The notes under the pieces: generated by a model
Told to the model about the DNA's origin: nothing
Seen by the model: only the letters and a program-made list of their open reading frames with translations
Database searches by the model: none
Program-made: the position numbers and the translations under genes
Assembly (NCBI RefSeq): GCF_020037025.1
Contig: NZ_JAIQLH010000010.1
Span: 1-64,000 of the forward strand
Source of the DNA: Streptomyces huiliensis
Lineage (GTDB): Bacteria; Actinomycetota; Actinomycetes; Streptomycetales; Streptomycetaceae
DNA length: 64,000 nt
Direction: 5' to 3'
Shown here: positions 37,428 to 46,242 of the stretch, one piece after another
How the letters are laid out: each line of letters begins with the position of its first letter
Position numbering within the stretch: position 1 is the stretch's first letter

Positions 37428-37736
37428 CGTTGTCTTTCCCCCCATGGGCCGGGCCACGCACGGGCGGGAACCCCGGCCGTTGGTGCCGTCGGTGTGATGG
37501 TGCTGAGCGCGAGTGAACATAGGCCACCGGCGACGACACGGGGATGCCGTAATCGGCCAGTGTGCTGCTTCCGGCCGGAATGGCCTGTTCCGGCGATGCG
37601 GCCCGCCCACCGCCTGGACCGGTCGCGAATTCCGGACAAGGTTGCGACATCCGAACCCGAGTCCGGTCGATGGTTCCTACCCTCTCGCTGACCCGTACGG
37701 CCGTGTGGCCTGCGGACCACCACCGAAGGGACCATC
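37428..37736. other. Divergent intergenic region (309 bp)
   Basis: Shared upstream region of the lectin-like protein gene and the nuclease gene. TACCCT at 37678-37683 is a possible -10 for the nuclease, without a good -35. No gene supported. Confidence 0.4.
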
Positions 37737-38969
37737 GTGAAACGCGCGAGACACTGCCTGATGGCGATAGCCACACTCGCTCTGACCGCCTCCGCCCTCA
37801 CCACCACCACGGCGTCCGCCGCCGCACCGACGAAGGCGGGCGCCGCCGTGGCGGGCAAGGGCTGTGTCCCGACCGCGCCCGGCGAGGTCGGCAAGGAGGG
37901 CGTGGGCGTGGTCGACTGCGTCACAGGGGACGGGCCCCGCGACGCCGTGCCGCAGCTCACGGCCGGACCCAAGGCCCGTGTGGCCGCGCCTTCCTGCAAG
38001 GAGGAGGACACCCGCCACTCCTACTGCCTTGAGGCCAACGCCCCCTACACGCTCAAGACGGAGAAGGGCGAGATCGTCTTGACGGCCTCGCTCCACTTCG
38101 TCACCCGCGCCGCCGCCATCGACCCGAAGGCCCAGACCTGGCAGGAGACGATCAGCGCCACGGTCACCCAGGCCGCGGGCAAGGGGACCATACTGTTCGC
38201 GTTCGGGCCCTCGTGTTCGGGGCAGTGCACGATGTACAAGGCCAAGGCGTGGGGCGGCAAGTACGTGCCCATCGGTGTCGGCGAGACGAAGGAGGACTTC
38301 GTCGTCTACAAGACCACCGTGGCCAAAGGCGGCCAGAGCGTGGTCAGGCCCATCTACCGCGGTGACCTCACCTCCACCGAGGCGGACAAGCGGGTCATCC
38401 CCCTGAGCACCTGGTACGGCCCGGAACTGCGCTGTGACAAGGCCGTGGGCAGTGCGTCGGGGTGCATCGTGATGGGACACATGGCCGACGTGAGGATTTC
38501 CATCGCGCAGTACGGGGCTGCGGCCATCACCTACCGGTGGGCTCAGGACAACTTGAAGGGCGGCAACACCGGCACGAAGGAGGCACCGCTGCAGCGGGGC
38601 AGTGACGAGGAGGACGAGGACGCCCCGACGACGAAGCAGAAGCGCTACCAGAGCTGTGACGCCCCACCGAACCCCTTCAAGCCCATCCTCGTCACGACGG
38701 AGCCCGACTCGTGTGACGAGTACCCGTTCGCCGCTTCGAGCCAGGGCGGCACGAACGGGAACCTGTGCGCGGAGATCCACCCGTGGTACAACTCCGCCAC
38801 CTTCCAGTGGGAGGTCGACAAGCTCCGGTACCTCGGCCCCGCGCAGACCTGCGTCCGCAGCCACGTACCCCTGAAGCAGAACACGGAAGCGGGGGGCGAG
38901 TACGGGCGTGCCGTGCAGTCCGAGCGCATCCTGGACCACGAGTGGTACACCGTGACCATCACCCCGTAA
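37737..38969 (+). CDS. Secreted NucA/NucB-type nuclease domain protein
   Basis: 410 residues. The signal peptide ends TASAAA. A ~230-residue N-terminal part (beta-rich, several Cys pairs such as CSGQC) has no recognisable fold. Near the C-terminus CDEYPFAASSQGG (Cys326, Asp327, Glu328) matches the active-site signature of the NucA/NucB family of secreted DNases. The tail ERILDHEWYTVTI resembles the family end. It probably degrades DNA outside the cell, and the N-terminal half may inhibit or target it. An acidic loop (SDEEDEDAP) separates the parts. It converges on the STAND gene with only 13 bp between. Confidence 0.7.
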   Translation: MKRARHCLMAIATLALTASALTTTTASAAAPTKAGAAVAGKGCVPTAPGEVGKEGVGVVDCVTGDGPRDAVPQLTAGPKARVAAPSCKEEDTRHSYCLEANAPYTLKTEKGEIVLTASLHFVTRAAAIDPKAQTWQETISATVTQAAGKGTILFAFGPSCSGQCTMYKAKAWGGKYVPIGVGETKEDFVVYKTTVAKGGQSVVRPIYRGDLTSTEADKRVIPLSTWYGPELRCDKAVGSASGCIVMGHMADVRISIAQYGAAAITYRWAQDNLKGGNTGTKEAPLQRGSDEEDEDAPTTKQKRYQSCDAPPNPFKPILVTTEPDSCDEYPFAASSQGGTNGNLCAEIHPWYNSATFQWEVDKLRYLGPAQTCVRSHVPLKQNTEAGGEYGRAVQSERILDHEWYTVTITP

Positions 38970-38982
38970 CCACCAAGCGGAC

Positions 38983-40614
38983 TCAGCGGACCGCGAGCGG
39001 GACGGTGGCCGCCGCCAGCGCGGCGATGGAGAGGAGAAGACCGGCCAGGAAGGTGATGAGGCGGCGCTGGGCGCGCAGCCGGGCGTCGCTCACCGCGTCC
39101 TGGAGCCGGCGGGCGCGTTCGGCCGTCGCGCAGGCGGCGAGGAAGTCGCGCTCCCGGACGCCGGGCGGGTACGCCGCGTCCGGCGGGACAGGCGGGACGG
39201 CAGCCGTCCCGGCCGGGCCGTCGGACGGCATCCCCGCCGACGCCTCGGCCTCCGCTTCCGCCAGCCGCCGCCCCCGCCACAGCGTCGCCGGGTCCCGGCC
39301 GGACTCCTCCCAGGCGCGGGCCGCCCGGGTGAGCCCGCGGCGGCGGCTCAGCGCCTCCGGGTCCTCGGCCGTCCAGGCGGCGAGCCGGGGCCAGCCCTGG
39401 GCGACGGCGCCGTGGGCGAGGACGGCCCGGTCGTGGTCGAGGGTGACGATCCGGGCGGCGGCGAGGCGTTCGAGGACGGCGGCCGTGCCGGGGTCGTCGC
39501 CGAGTTCGCGCCGGTCGAGGGCGCGCGGTGCGCCGTCGTCGCCGGGTTCGGTCAGCCGCAGCAAAGCGGCCCGCGCGCGCCGCCGCGGCCCGTCGGCGAG
39601 TCCGGCCCAGACCGCCTCGGCGCCCTCGGCTGCGGCCCCTTCGAACCCGCCGGCGGCGTGGAAGCCGGCGAGGGTGAGGCGGTTGCCGTCCCGGTGCCGC
39701 CAGGTGGCGAGGAGGGCGGCGGAGAGGAGGGAGAGGCCGCCGGGCTGCCGGTGGGCGCCGGTGACGAGGACGGCGAGCAGCCGGTCCTCGACGGTGCAGT
39801 GGGCCGCGGCCGCCGGCTCGGTGACGACGCGGGTGAGCTCCTCGGGGGTGAGCGGCGGGAGGGACAGCGGCAGCCCCGCCAGCAACGGGTGTCCCGCGAG
39901 CCGGTCGTGGAGGTCGGTGCGCAGGCCCAGCACCAGCCGGCAGGGCGCGGCGCGCAGGACGTCGAGGAGGCAGCGGAGGACCGGCGGGACGACGGAACGG
40001 TCGCTTCCGTAGGTGTCCTGCGCGAGGAGCCGTTCCAACTGGTCGACGACGAGGACGGAGTCGGCGTCCGGGAGCCGGGCGAGGCAGCGGGCGAGTTCGG
40101 CGACGGGATCGGGACCGGGGACGAACGTCCCGACGGCGGGCGGCCGGCCCTGGCCGGCGAGCCGGTGGACCACGCCCGCCTGGAGGAGCGAGGTGGTCCC
40201 CGCTCCGGAGGCGCCGGTGACGACGACGACCCGGTCCCGGCGTAACCGCTCCAGCGCCTGGTCCACCAGGCGTTCCCGGCCGAAGAAGCGGTCGCCGTCC
40301 GCCGCCGTGTACGCGGCCGGGCCGGCGTAGGGCGGCGGCCTGCGGCGGGCGAGGGCGGCGGCGACGGCGTGCCAGCGGCCCTCCCACTCCCCCACGTCGC
40401 CGCCGCAGGCGCGGACGTAGGCACTGGTGACGGCGAGCGTCGGGAATCTGCGGCCACCGGCGGCCACCGAGAGGCTGGCCGCCGAGGAGTGGGCGAGGAG
40501 GGAGAGTTGGCGGTAGGTGGGGCTGCCGGCCCGTTCGCGCAGGGCCCGCAGGTCCGCGGCGAAGCGCAGCAGGGGGCTGTCACCCGGGTCCAGGGGCCGT
40601 TCGCGACGTGCCAC
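38983..40614 (-). CDS. STAND-type ATPase with degenerate P-loop, lacking WD40 repeats
   Basis: 543 residues from the GTG at 40614. Residues 10-90 are an HTH-like domain (LLRFAADLRALRERAGSPTY, RQLSLLAHSSAASLS). The nucleotide-binding domain begins FFGRERLVDQAL (110-121). Walker A reads GASGAGTTS (134-142), so the essential Lys is Thr140. Walker B is LVVDQLERL. A winged-helix part follows, then a transmembrane helix (RRLITFLAGLLLSIAALAAA) exactly where WD40 repeats usually start, but the protein ends there. Leu124 is a TTA codon. Family members are regulators or death/defence effectors. This one may be a non-hydrolysing relic or regulator. Confidence 0.75.
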   Translation of the reverse strand: MARRERPLDPGDSPLLRFAADLRALRERAGSPTYRQLSLLAHSSAASLSVAAGGRRFPTLAVTSAYVRACGGDVGEWEGRWHAVAAALARRRPPPYAGPAAYTAADGDRFFGRERLVDQALERLRRDRVVVVTGASGAGTTSLLQAGVVHRLAGQGRPPAVGTFVPGPDPVAELARCLARLPDADSVLVVDQLERLLAQDTYGSDRSVVPPVLRCLLDVLRAAPCRLVLGLRTDLHDRLAGHPLLAGLPLSLPPLTPEELTRVVTEPAAAAHCTVEDRLLAVLVTGAHRQPGGLSLLSAALLATWRHRDGNRLTLAGFHAAGGFEGAAAEGAEAVWAGLADGPRRRARAALLRLTEPGDDGAPRALDRRELGDDPGTAAVLERLAAARIVTLDHDRAVLAHGAVAQGWPRLAAWTAEDPEALSRRRGLTRAARAWEESGRDPATLWRGRRLAEAEAEASAGMPSDGPAGTAAVPPVPPDAAYPPGVRERDFLAACATAERARRLQDAVSDARLRAQRRLITFLAGLLLSIAALAAATVPLAVR

Positions 40615-40927
40615 TGCCCTGCCTTTCCAGCCGTGCCGCACGGCGCCGGGCCAGGGGTGGGGCGACGGCGCGAGCGAGCCGAACGAAGCGGTGCGTCTTA
40701 CGGTAGCGGTCACGCAATGGCCAACAACACTATGATTTCCGTCAATTCGACAATGACAGTCCGGCTGGGAATGACCAATCCCGATTATTCGGCGTTGTTC
40801 GGAGTTGCTTGTTCAGGGCACGCGGAGCGGTCTCGAACAGCCCGGGTGCGGTAGGCATGGAAGCGCGGGGGCGGATCACGACGCCACCGCTCCCTGCTCT
40901 CTTCCGCCGGCCCTCGTCGGAGATCCC
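40615..40927. other. Divergent intergenic region (313 bp) before the pseudopeptide cluster
   Basis: Contains an AT-rich patch (about 40715-40815) and must carry the promoter of the six-gene cluster. I could not pick a clear -35/-10 pair. No gene supported. Confidence 0.45.
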
Positions 40928-41911
40928 ATGAAGTACTCGCGGTTCTGCCGGTCCCTGCTGTCCACCCCCGCCACCGCCGTCCATCGCTACGCCACCGGCC
41001 ACCGCTCGGGGGCCGACATCTCCATGGTCGATCTGGAGGATTCCGTTCCGCCGGCGCGGAAGGAGGAGGCACGGAGACGGGCGGAAGGTTTCTTCACCCT
41101 GCCGAGCGCCGCCGGCACCCGGTGCGCGGTGCGCATCAACACCATCAGCGGGCCGGACGGCCTGCGCGACCTGCTGGCCCTGCGCCACTACGCGGTGAAG
41201 CCGCCGCTCGTGCTGATACCCATGGTCGAGTCGCGCCGGGACGTCGAGATCGTGGAGCACGTCCTCGGTCCCGAGTGCCCGCACACCGAGTTCATCGCCG
41301 TCGTGGAGACGCCGCGCGGCCTGGAGCGGGCGGCCGCCATAGCCGCGTCGTCCCCCCGGCTGCGGGCCCTGGTCTTCGGTTCGGCCGACTACGCCTTCGC
41401 CACCGGCGCCCGGCTCACCTGGGACGCCCTGGCCCACGCGCGGGGCGTGCTGGTCAACAGCGCGCGGGCGGCCGGGATCGAGGTCATGGACGCGCCGCTC
41501 TTCGAGGTGCGTGACGACGGCGCGCTGCGCTGCGAGGCGGCGCTCGCCAAGGACATGGGGTTCAGCGGCAAGATCGCCGTGCACCCCCGCCAAGTGCCGC
41601 TGATCAACGAGGCGTTCTCCCCGGACGCCGACACCCTCGGCCGCGCCCGCCGGATCGTGGCCGCCGGCCGGGAGAACGGCCGGGACATCACCGTGGTCGA
41701 CGGCATGATGATCGGCATCCCGTTCTTCGAGGCGTCCCAGCGCCTGGTCGAGGAGTTCGGCGACCAGGCGCCGGACCCGTCCGAACCGCCTCCGAGAGCC
41801 GCGGCCCCATCCCCTCAGGCGACAGCCGCCCCGGCCCCGGCCGCCCGGGCACCCCACCCGTACCCCGACGCCCCGCGCTCCACCACCGCGACGCAGGAGA
41901 GGGAACAGTGA
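40928..41911 (+). CDS. HpcH/HpaI aldolase / citrate lyase-like protein (pseudopeptide pathway)
   Basis: 327 residues, ATG 40928 with GGAG 6 nt upstream. It is a TIM-barrel CoA-ester lyase: the metal/substrate motif VDLEDSVPPARK (34-45), RINTISG with the key Arg, the metal Glu in VVETPRGL, and GSADYA. CoA lyases of this type make or split malyl-CoA-like thioesters. In the proposed pathway it condenses malonyl-CoA with a 2-oxo acid such as phenylpyruvate. The last ~50 residues are a Pro/Ala-rich disordered tail. Its stop overlaps the next GTG by 4 bp. Confidence 0.85.
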   Translation: MKYSRFCRSLLSTPATAVHRYATGHRSGADISMVDLEDSVPPARKEEARRRAEGFFTLPSAAGTRCAVRINTISGPDGLRDLLALRHYAVKPPLVLIPMVESRRDVEIVEHVLGPECPHTEFIAVVETPRGLERAAAIAASSPRLRALVFGSADYAFATGARLTWDALAHARGVLVNSARAAGIEVMDAPLFEVRDDGALRCEAALAKDMGFSGKIAVHPRQVPLINEAFSPDADTLGRARRIVAAGRENGRDITVVDGMMIGIPFFEASQRLVEEFGDQAPDPSEPPPRAAAPSPQATAAPAPAARAPHPYPDAPRSTTATQEREQ

Positions 41912-43149
41912 ACACCGAGAACCCCCCGAACCCCACGGCCGACATCACCGGCCCGCACCGCTACCGCAACAGCGCCACCATGATCCGCACGGCCGACCCG
42001 GCCTGGCTGGGCGCCGCGGAGGCCGGGCTGATCGGCGTCGTCGCCGACTCCCCCGACGCCAACAACCACCTCGTCACCCCGGACGGCCACGCGTTCGTCA
42101 ACATGTGCTCCTGCTCGTACCTGGGCCTCAACCACCACCCCGCCGTGGTGGAGGGCGCGATCGAGGCGCTCCGGGAGACCGGCGCCACCTCCCTGGTCAT
42201 GCCGACCACCCGGGTCCGGCACCGGCTGCTCGCCCGGCTGGAGGAGGAGCTCGGCGACCTCTTCGGCTGCCACGCCCTGCCCGGCGCCTCGTGCAGCGCG
42301 CTCACCGCCGGCATCCTGCCGCTGATCGCCTCCGGTCACCTGTCCGACGGGCAGCCGCGCGTGATGGTCTTCGACCGCTTCTGCCACTTCTGCATGTCGT
42401 ACATGAAGCCCGTCTGCGGCGACGAGAGCCTCGTCCTCACCTGTGACCACAACGACCTGGACCGGCTGGAGGAGATCTGCCGGACCTACCCGCGGGTCGC
42501 CTACGTCGCCGACGGCGCGTACTCGATGGGCGGCGCGGCGGCCCTGGACGGGCTGCGGCGGCTCCAGGAGCGGTACGGCCTGTTCCTCTACCTGGACGAC
42601 TCGCACTCGCTCTCCATCCTCGGCGAGCACGGCGAGGGCTTCGCCCGCTCCCAGCTGGAGATGAACGAGCTGACGGTGATCACCGCCAGCCTGGGCAAGG
42701 CGTTCGGCACGGCCGGCGGCATCGCGATGCTGGGCAGCCGGGAGATGTTCGAGTTCCTGCACCGGCACGCGGGCCCGGTCGGCTGGTCGCAGAACATGTC
42801 GTTCCCGGTCGTCGGCGCCTCGCTGGCCTCGGCCGCGATCCACCGCTCCCCCGAACTCGGCGACCTCCAGCGCAAACTCCAGGAGAACATCGCCTACTTC
42901 GACAACGCCTTCCCCACCTCCTTCGCAGGCAACGGCCTCCCCGTGCGCCGCATCACCGTCGGCGACCCGGACGCGGCCGTCAAGCTCTCCGGCGAGATGT
43001 TCCAGCGCGGCTTCTACTGCTCGGCGGTCTTCTTCCCCATCGTCCCCAAGGGCGAGGCCGGCCTGCGCATCATGATCCGCGCCGACCTGTCCCGGGAGAA
43101 GCTCGACGAGTTCATCGGCCACATCAAGGACCTCACCAGCACGGACTGA
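41908..43149 (+). CDS. PLP-dependent alpha-oxoamine synthase (glycine C-acetyltransferase-like)
   Basis: 413 residues of fold-type I aminotransferase, AONS/KBL subgroup. The PLP sandwich and substrate loops include SYLGLNHHPAVVEGA, the cofactor Asp230 and His233 in LDDSHSLSILGEHGEG, and the Schiff-base Lys264 in SLGKAFGTAGG. The enzyme class joins an acyl-CoA to an amino acid with loss of CO2, giving an alpha-amino ketone. In the ketomemicin pathway this step creates the carbonylmethylene bond that replaces an amide. It is second in the cluster, translationally coupled to the aldolase. Confidence 0.88.
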   Translation: MNTENPPNPTADITGPHRYRNSATMIRTADPAWLGAAEAGLIGVVADSPDANNHLVTPDGHAFVNMCSCSYLGLNHHPAVVEGAIEALRETGATSLVMPTTRVRHRLLARLEEELGDLFGCHALPGASCSALTAGILPLIASGHLSDGQPRVMVFDRFCHFCMSYMKPVCGDESLVLTCDHNDLDRLEEICRTYPRVAYVADGAYSMGGAAALDGLRRLQERYGLFLYLDDSHSLSILGEHGEGFARSQLEMNELTVITASLGKAFGTAGGIAMLGSREMFEFLHRHAGPVGWSQNMSFPVVGASLASAAIHRSPELGDLQRKLQENIAYFDNAFPTSFAGNGLPVRRITVGDPDAAVKLSGEMFQRGFYCSAVFFPIVPKGEAGLRIMIRADLSREKLDEFIGHIKDLTSTD

Positions 43150-43194
43150 GCCACCCCACACCGAACCACCACGCACCGAGGACGGTACGGACCC

Positions 43195-43743
43195 ATGGCG
43201 GACGACACCCCGCCCAGCGGCTACGAGCGGCTGGGACCGCAGCACTACCGGGAAGTGGTGGGCTTCCTCTACGAGGAGTTCACCGTCGGCGACGTGATCG
43301 AGCACCGGCCCGGCCGGACGATCACCGAGATGGACAACGTCCTGATGAGCACGTTGTCGATGAACGACGCGCCCCTGCACATCGACGCCGCGTTCTGCGC
43401 GGACACCCCCTGGGGCCGGCCGCTGGTCTCCAGCCTGGTCACGCTGAGCATCGTCGGCGGCATGACGGCTCGCAGCACCAGCGGCAAGGCCCTGGCCAAC
43501 CTGGGCTGGGACCGCATCCGACTGCCCAACCCGGTCTTCACCGGCGACACCCTCTACGCCTCCACGGAGATCCTCGGCAAGCGGCTCTCCCGCAGCCGTC
43601 CCGGCGAGGGCATCGTCTCCTGCCGGACCACCGGCACCAAGTCCACCGGCGAGGTCGTGCTCGTCTTCGAGCGCAGCTTCCTCGTCCCCTGCCGCGGCCC
43701 CGAGCCCGCCGGCCCGGACGCCGCGCCGCTGGAGGACGGATGA
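43195..43743 (+). CDS. MaoC-like dehydratase (pseudopeptide pathway)
   Basis: 182 residues, a single hot-dog domain. FTVGDVIEHRPGRTITEMDN (about 27-46) and HIDAAFCADTPWGRPLVS carry the conserved MaoC/enoyl hydratase motif with the catalytic Asp-His pair. RIRLPNPVFTGDTLYASTEI completes the fold. It would remove water from the malyl-CoA-type aldol product to give an enoyl-CoA, as mesaconyl-CoA hydratases do in reverse. ATG 43195 lies 45 nt after the previous gene, and its TGA overlaps the ATG of the ligase gene (ATGA). Confidence 0.85.
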   Translation: MADDTPPSGYERLGPQHYREVVGFLYEEFTVGDVIEHRPGRTITEMDNVLMSTLSMNDAPLHIDAAFCADTPWGRPLVSSLVTLSIVGGMTARSTSGKALANLGWDRIRLPNPVFTGDTLYASTEILGKRLSRSRPGEGIVSCRTTGTKSTGEVVLVFERSFLVPCRGPEPAGPDAAPLEDG

Positions 43744-45041
43744 CGGCACTGCTGATCGGCGACAACCGGGCCGCGGAGATGGCCGGCGGCCCGGACGGCA
43801 CCCCGGACGGGCGGCGGCGGGCCGCCCGGGGCGCCCAGCGGCTGCTGTGGTGGGCCCGCGACGGCGACGTCCTGCTGCTGCCGGAGGCACCCGACGATGC
43901 GTACGCCGACCACGTCACCGGCCTCACCGGCACCCGCCGCGCCACCCTCACCGTCGTCACCGCCGACCTCCCGCCCACCGGGACCCTGCCCGACGCGACG
44001 GTGGCCGCCGTCCGTACCGCCCTGGCCGGCCGGACCGTCGACCGGGTGCTGCCGGTGTACGCCGACGCCGGCGTCGCGGACCTCGCCCGCCGGCTGGGCG
44101 CCGAACGCGCCCTGCCGGGATGGGCGTTCCACGCCCAGGGCGGCAGCGCCCTGGTCAACGGCAAGGCGGCCTTCCGCGCGGTGGCGGCGGGCACCGGCAC
44201 GCCCGTCGCGGCCGGTACGGTGGCGGGCACCGCGGACGCGGCGGGCGATTACGCGGCGGGGCTGCTCGCCGCGGGCCACTGCGCCGTCCTGAAGCAGGCG
44301 TTCCACTCCGGCGGGCTCGGGAACGAGATCCTCACCGCCGACCCGGCCGTCCGGCCCCTGGGCGCGCCCCGCGCGGTCGTCCTGCCCGGGCCGGAGGCCG
44401 CCCGGAAGCACGTGGCCGGCCACTGGGACCGGCTGTCGTCCGGCGGCCGGCACCCGCTGGTCGTCGAGCGGTACCACCCCGAATCGACCCCCGTCTACGC
44501 CGAGTTCGAGGTCGGCGACGACGCGATCGTCCTGTCCGGCCACGGCGAGATGCTGATGGACCCCGTCGTGGTCGGCGAGACGGTGCCCGCCGCACTGCCC
44601 CGGGCCGTCCTCGACCGGCTGCTCGCCGGCGGGCGGCGGCTGTGCGCGGCGTACCGCGCCCTGGGCTACCGCGGGACGCTCAGCGCCGACGCGATCCTCA
44701 CCCCCGCCGGCGAGCTGCTGTTCACCGAGGCCAACGGCCGGCTCACCGGCTCGTCGCACCTGCACACCGCGCTCGGCCGCCGGCTCGTCGGCGAGCGCCC
44801 GGGGTCCCGGCGGGTGTTCCTGGAGACGGGCACCTGGCCCGTCCCCTCCTTCGGCGCGGCCCTCGACGCGCTGGAGCGGTCCGGTCTCGCCTTCGACCCC
44901 GCCACCCGCACGGGCGTCGTCCTCGTCGGCGACCTCGTCCCCGTGGACGGCACGGTGATCCCCTGCGTGATCGCCCGCGACCGGGACGCCGCGCACGCCG
45001 TGCGCCGCTCCCTGCCGGCGTTCGCCGCCGCCCGCGCCTGA
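43740..45041 (+). CDS. PGM1-like ATP-grasp peptide ligase
   Basis: 433 residues. The ATP-grasp architecture is visible: the N-terminal Rossmann-like part, NGKAAFRAVAAGTGTPV (nucleotide entry), LKQAFHSGGLGNE (ATP-binding Lys and Gly loop), LVVERY, and the metal-binding C-terminal block SADAILTPAGELLFTEANGR. Its position among pseudopeptide genes matches the PGM1-type ligases of pheganomycin and ketomemicin pathways, which link an amidino-amino acid carboxylate to a peptide amine. It would make the final amide bond. No carrier domain is present, so the reaction goes through an acyl phosphate. Confidence 0.82.
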   Translation: MTALLIGDNRAAEMAGGPDGTPDGRRRAARGAQRLLWWARDGDVLLLPEAPDDAYADHVTGLTGTRRATLTVVTADLPPTGTLPDATVAAVRTALAGRTVDRVLPVYADAGVADLARRLGAERALPGWAFHAQGGSALVNGKAAFRAVAAGTGTPVAAGTVAGTADAAGDYAAGLLAAGHCAVLKQAFHSGGLGNEILTADPAVRPLGAPRAVVLPGPEAARKHVAGHWDRLSSGGRHPLVVERYHPESTPVYAEFEVGDDAIVLSGHGEMLMDPVVVGETVPAALPRAVLDRLLAGGRRLCAAYRALGYRGTLSADAILTPAGELLFTEANGRLTGSSHLHTALGRRLVGERPGSRRVFLETGTWPVPSFGAALDALERSGLAFDPATRTGVVLVGDLVPVDGTVIPCVIARDRDAAHAVRRSLPAFAAARA

Positions 45042-45082
45042 ACCCGTCCCCCCTCCCCCGTCGCTCGCAGAAAGGCCGCAGC

Positions 45083-46237
45083 ATGTCCCTCAACAGCTAC
45101 GACAGCTGGTCCCCGTTGCGTGAAGTGGTCGTCGGATCGGCCGAGAACTACTCCTCCCACGAGCGGGAGCTCTCCTTCGACCTGTTCTTCCACGACGAGA
45201 TGCCGTACAGCCGGATGTACTACCCGCGCCACCGCGCGCCCGGCGAGGACGGCGGCACCGGCACCGGGGCCCGGCAGAGCCCCATCAAGAAGCGCTACGT
45301 CGAGGAGCTCCAGGAGGACGTCGAGGGGATGGTGGAGACCCTCACCTCGCTCGGCGTGACCGTGCACCGGCCCGCGCCGCTCGCGGAGCACATCGAGGTC
45401 CGCACGCCCACCTTCCGCGCCGCCGTCATCCCGGCGCTCAACGTCCGCGACAACAGCATCGTCCTCGGCGACGAGGTCATCGAGACGGCCCCGCAGGTGC
45501 GCGCCCGCTACTTCGAGACGCAGCTGCTCAAGCCGGTCTTCGCCGACTACTTCCGGCGCGGCGCGCGCTGGACGGTGATGCCCCGGCCGCTGATGACCGA
45601 CGCCTCCTTCGACCTCTCCTACGTCACGGCACAGACGGCCCCGGGCGAGCTGATGGAGCCCATCACCGACCCCCGGCCGTCGCCGTACGACGTCGGGCAC
45701 GAGATGATGATCGACGGGGCGCAGTGCCTGCGGCTGGGCCTGGACGTCTTCGTCAACGTCTCCACCGCCAACCACGCCCTCGGCTGCGACTGGCTGGAGC
45801 GCCACCTGGAGGGGCGCTTCCGGGTGCACCGGCTGGACTCGCTGTCCGACAGCCACATCGACAGCACCGTGCTGGCGCTCCGCCCCGGGCTGCTGCTGGT
45901 GCGCACCCCGCAGATCGCCGAGCGGCTGCCCAAGCAGCTCCGCTCGTGGGACATGATCTTCCCGCCGGAGCCGGAGGACAACCAGTTCCCGGTGTACGAC
46001 GACGATGACCTGCTGCTCACCAGCCGCTACATCGACCTGAACGTGCTGTCGGTCTCCCCCGACACCGTCCTCGTCAACTCCGCCTGCCCGGAGCTGATCC
46101 GGACGCTGGAGGGGCACCGCTTCACCGTGGTGCCGGTGCGCCACCGCCACCGCCGCCTCTTCGGCGGCGGTCTGCACTGCTTCACCCTCGACACGGTCCG
46201 GGAGGGCTCCGCGCCCGAGGACTACCTGGGGGGCTGA
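45083..46237 (+). CDS. Amidinotransferase (arginine:glycine amidinotransferase fold)
   Basis: 384 residues, ATG 45083 with AAAGG 8 nt upstream. It belongs to the guanidino-modifying (beta/alpha propeller) superfamily. It opens SPLREVVVGSAEN, then VRDNSIVLGDEVIE, DASFDLSYV, the His of SLSDSHIDSTVLAL, and the nucleophile Cys366 near the end (GGGLHCFTLDTVR). It moves an amidino group from arginine to an acceptor amine. In ketomemicin-type assembly this yields the amidino-amino acid used by the ATP-grasp ligase. It is similar in layout to StrB-type inosamine amidinotransferases. Confidence 0.85.
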   Translation: MSLNSYDSWSPLREVVVGSAENYSSHERELSFDLFFHDEMPYSRMYYPRHRAPGEDGGTGTGARQSPIKKRYVEELQEDVEGMVETLTSLGVTVHRPAPLAEHIEVRTPTFRAAVIPALNVRDNSIVLGDEVIETAPQVRARYFETQLLKPVFADYFRRGARWTVMPRPLMTDASFDLSYVTAQTAPGELMEPITDPRPSPYDVGHEMMIDGAQCLRLGLDVFVNVSTANHALGCDWLERHLEGRFRVHRLDSLSDSHIDSTVLALRPGLLLVRTPQIAERLPKQLRSWDMIFPPEPEDNQFPVYDDDDLLLTSRYIDLNVLSVSPDTVLVNSACPELIRTLEGHRFTVVPVRHRHRRLFGGGLHCFTLDTVREGSAPEDYLGG

Positions 46238-46242
46238 GCGGC

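Noticed and set aside
43740..45041. ATP-grasp gene as a RiPP or lasso maturation enzyme
   Set aside because: No precursor peptide gene is visible nearby, while all five neighbours fit the non-ribosomal pseudopeptide route.
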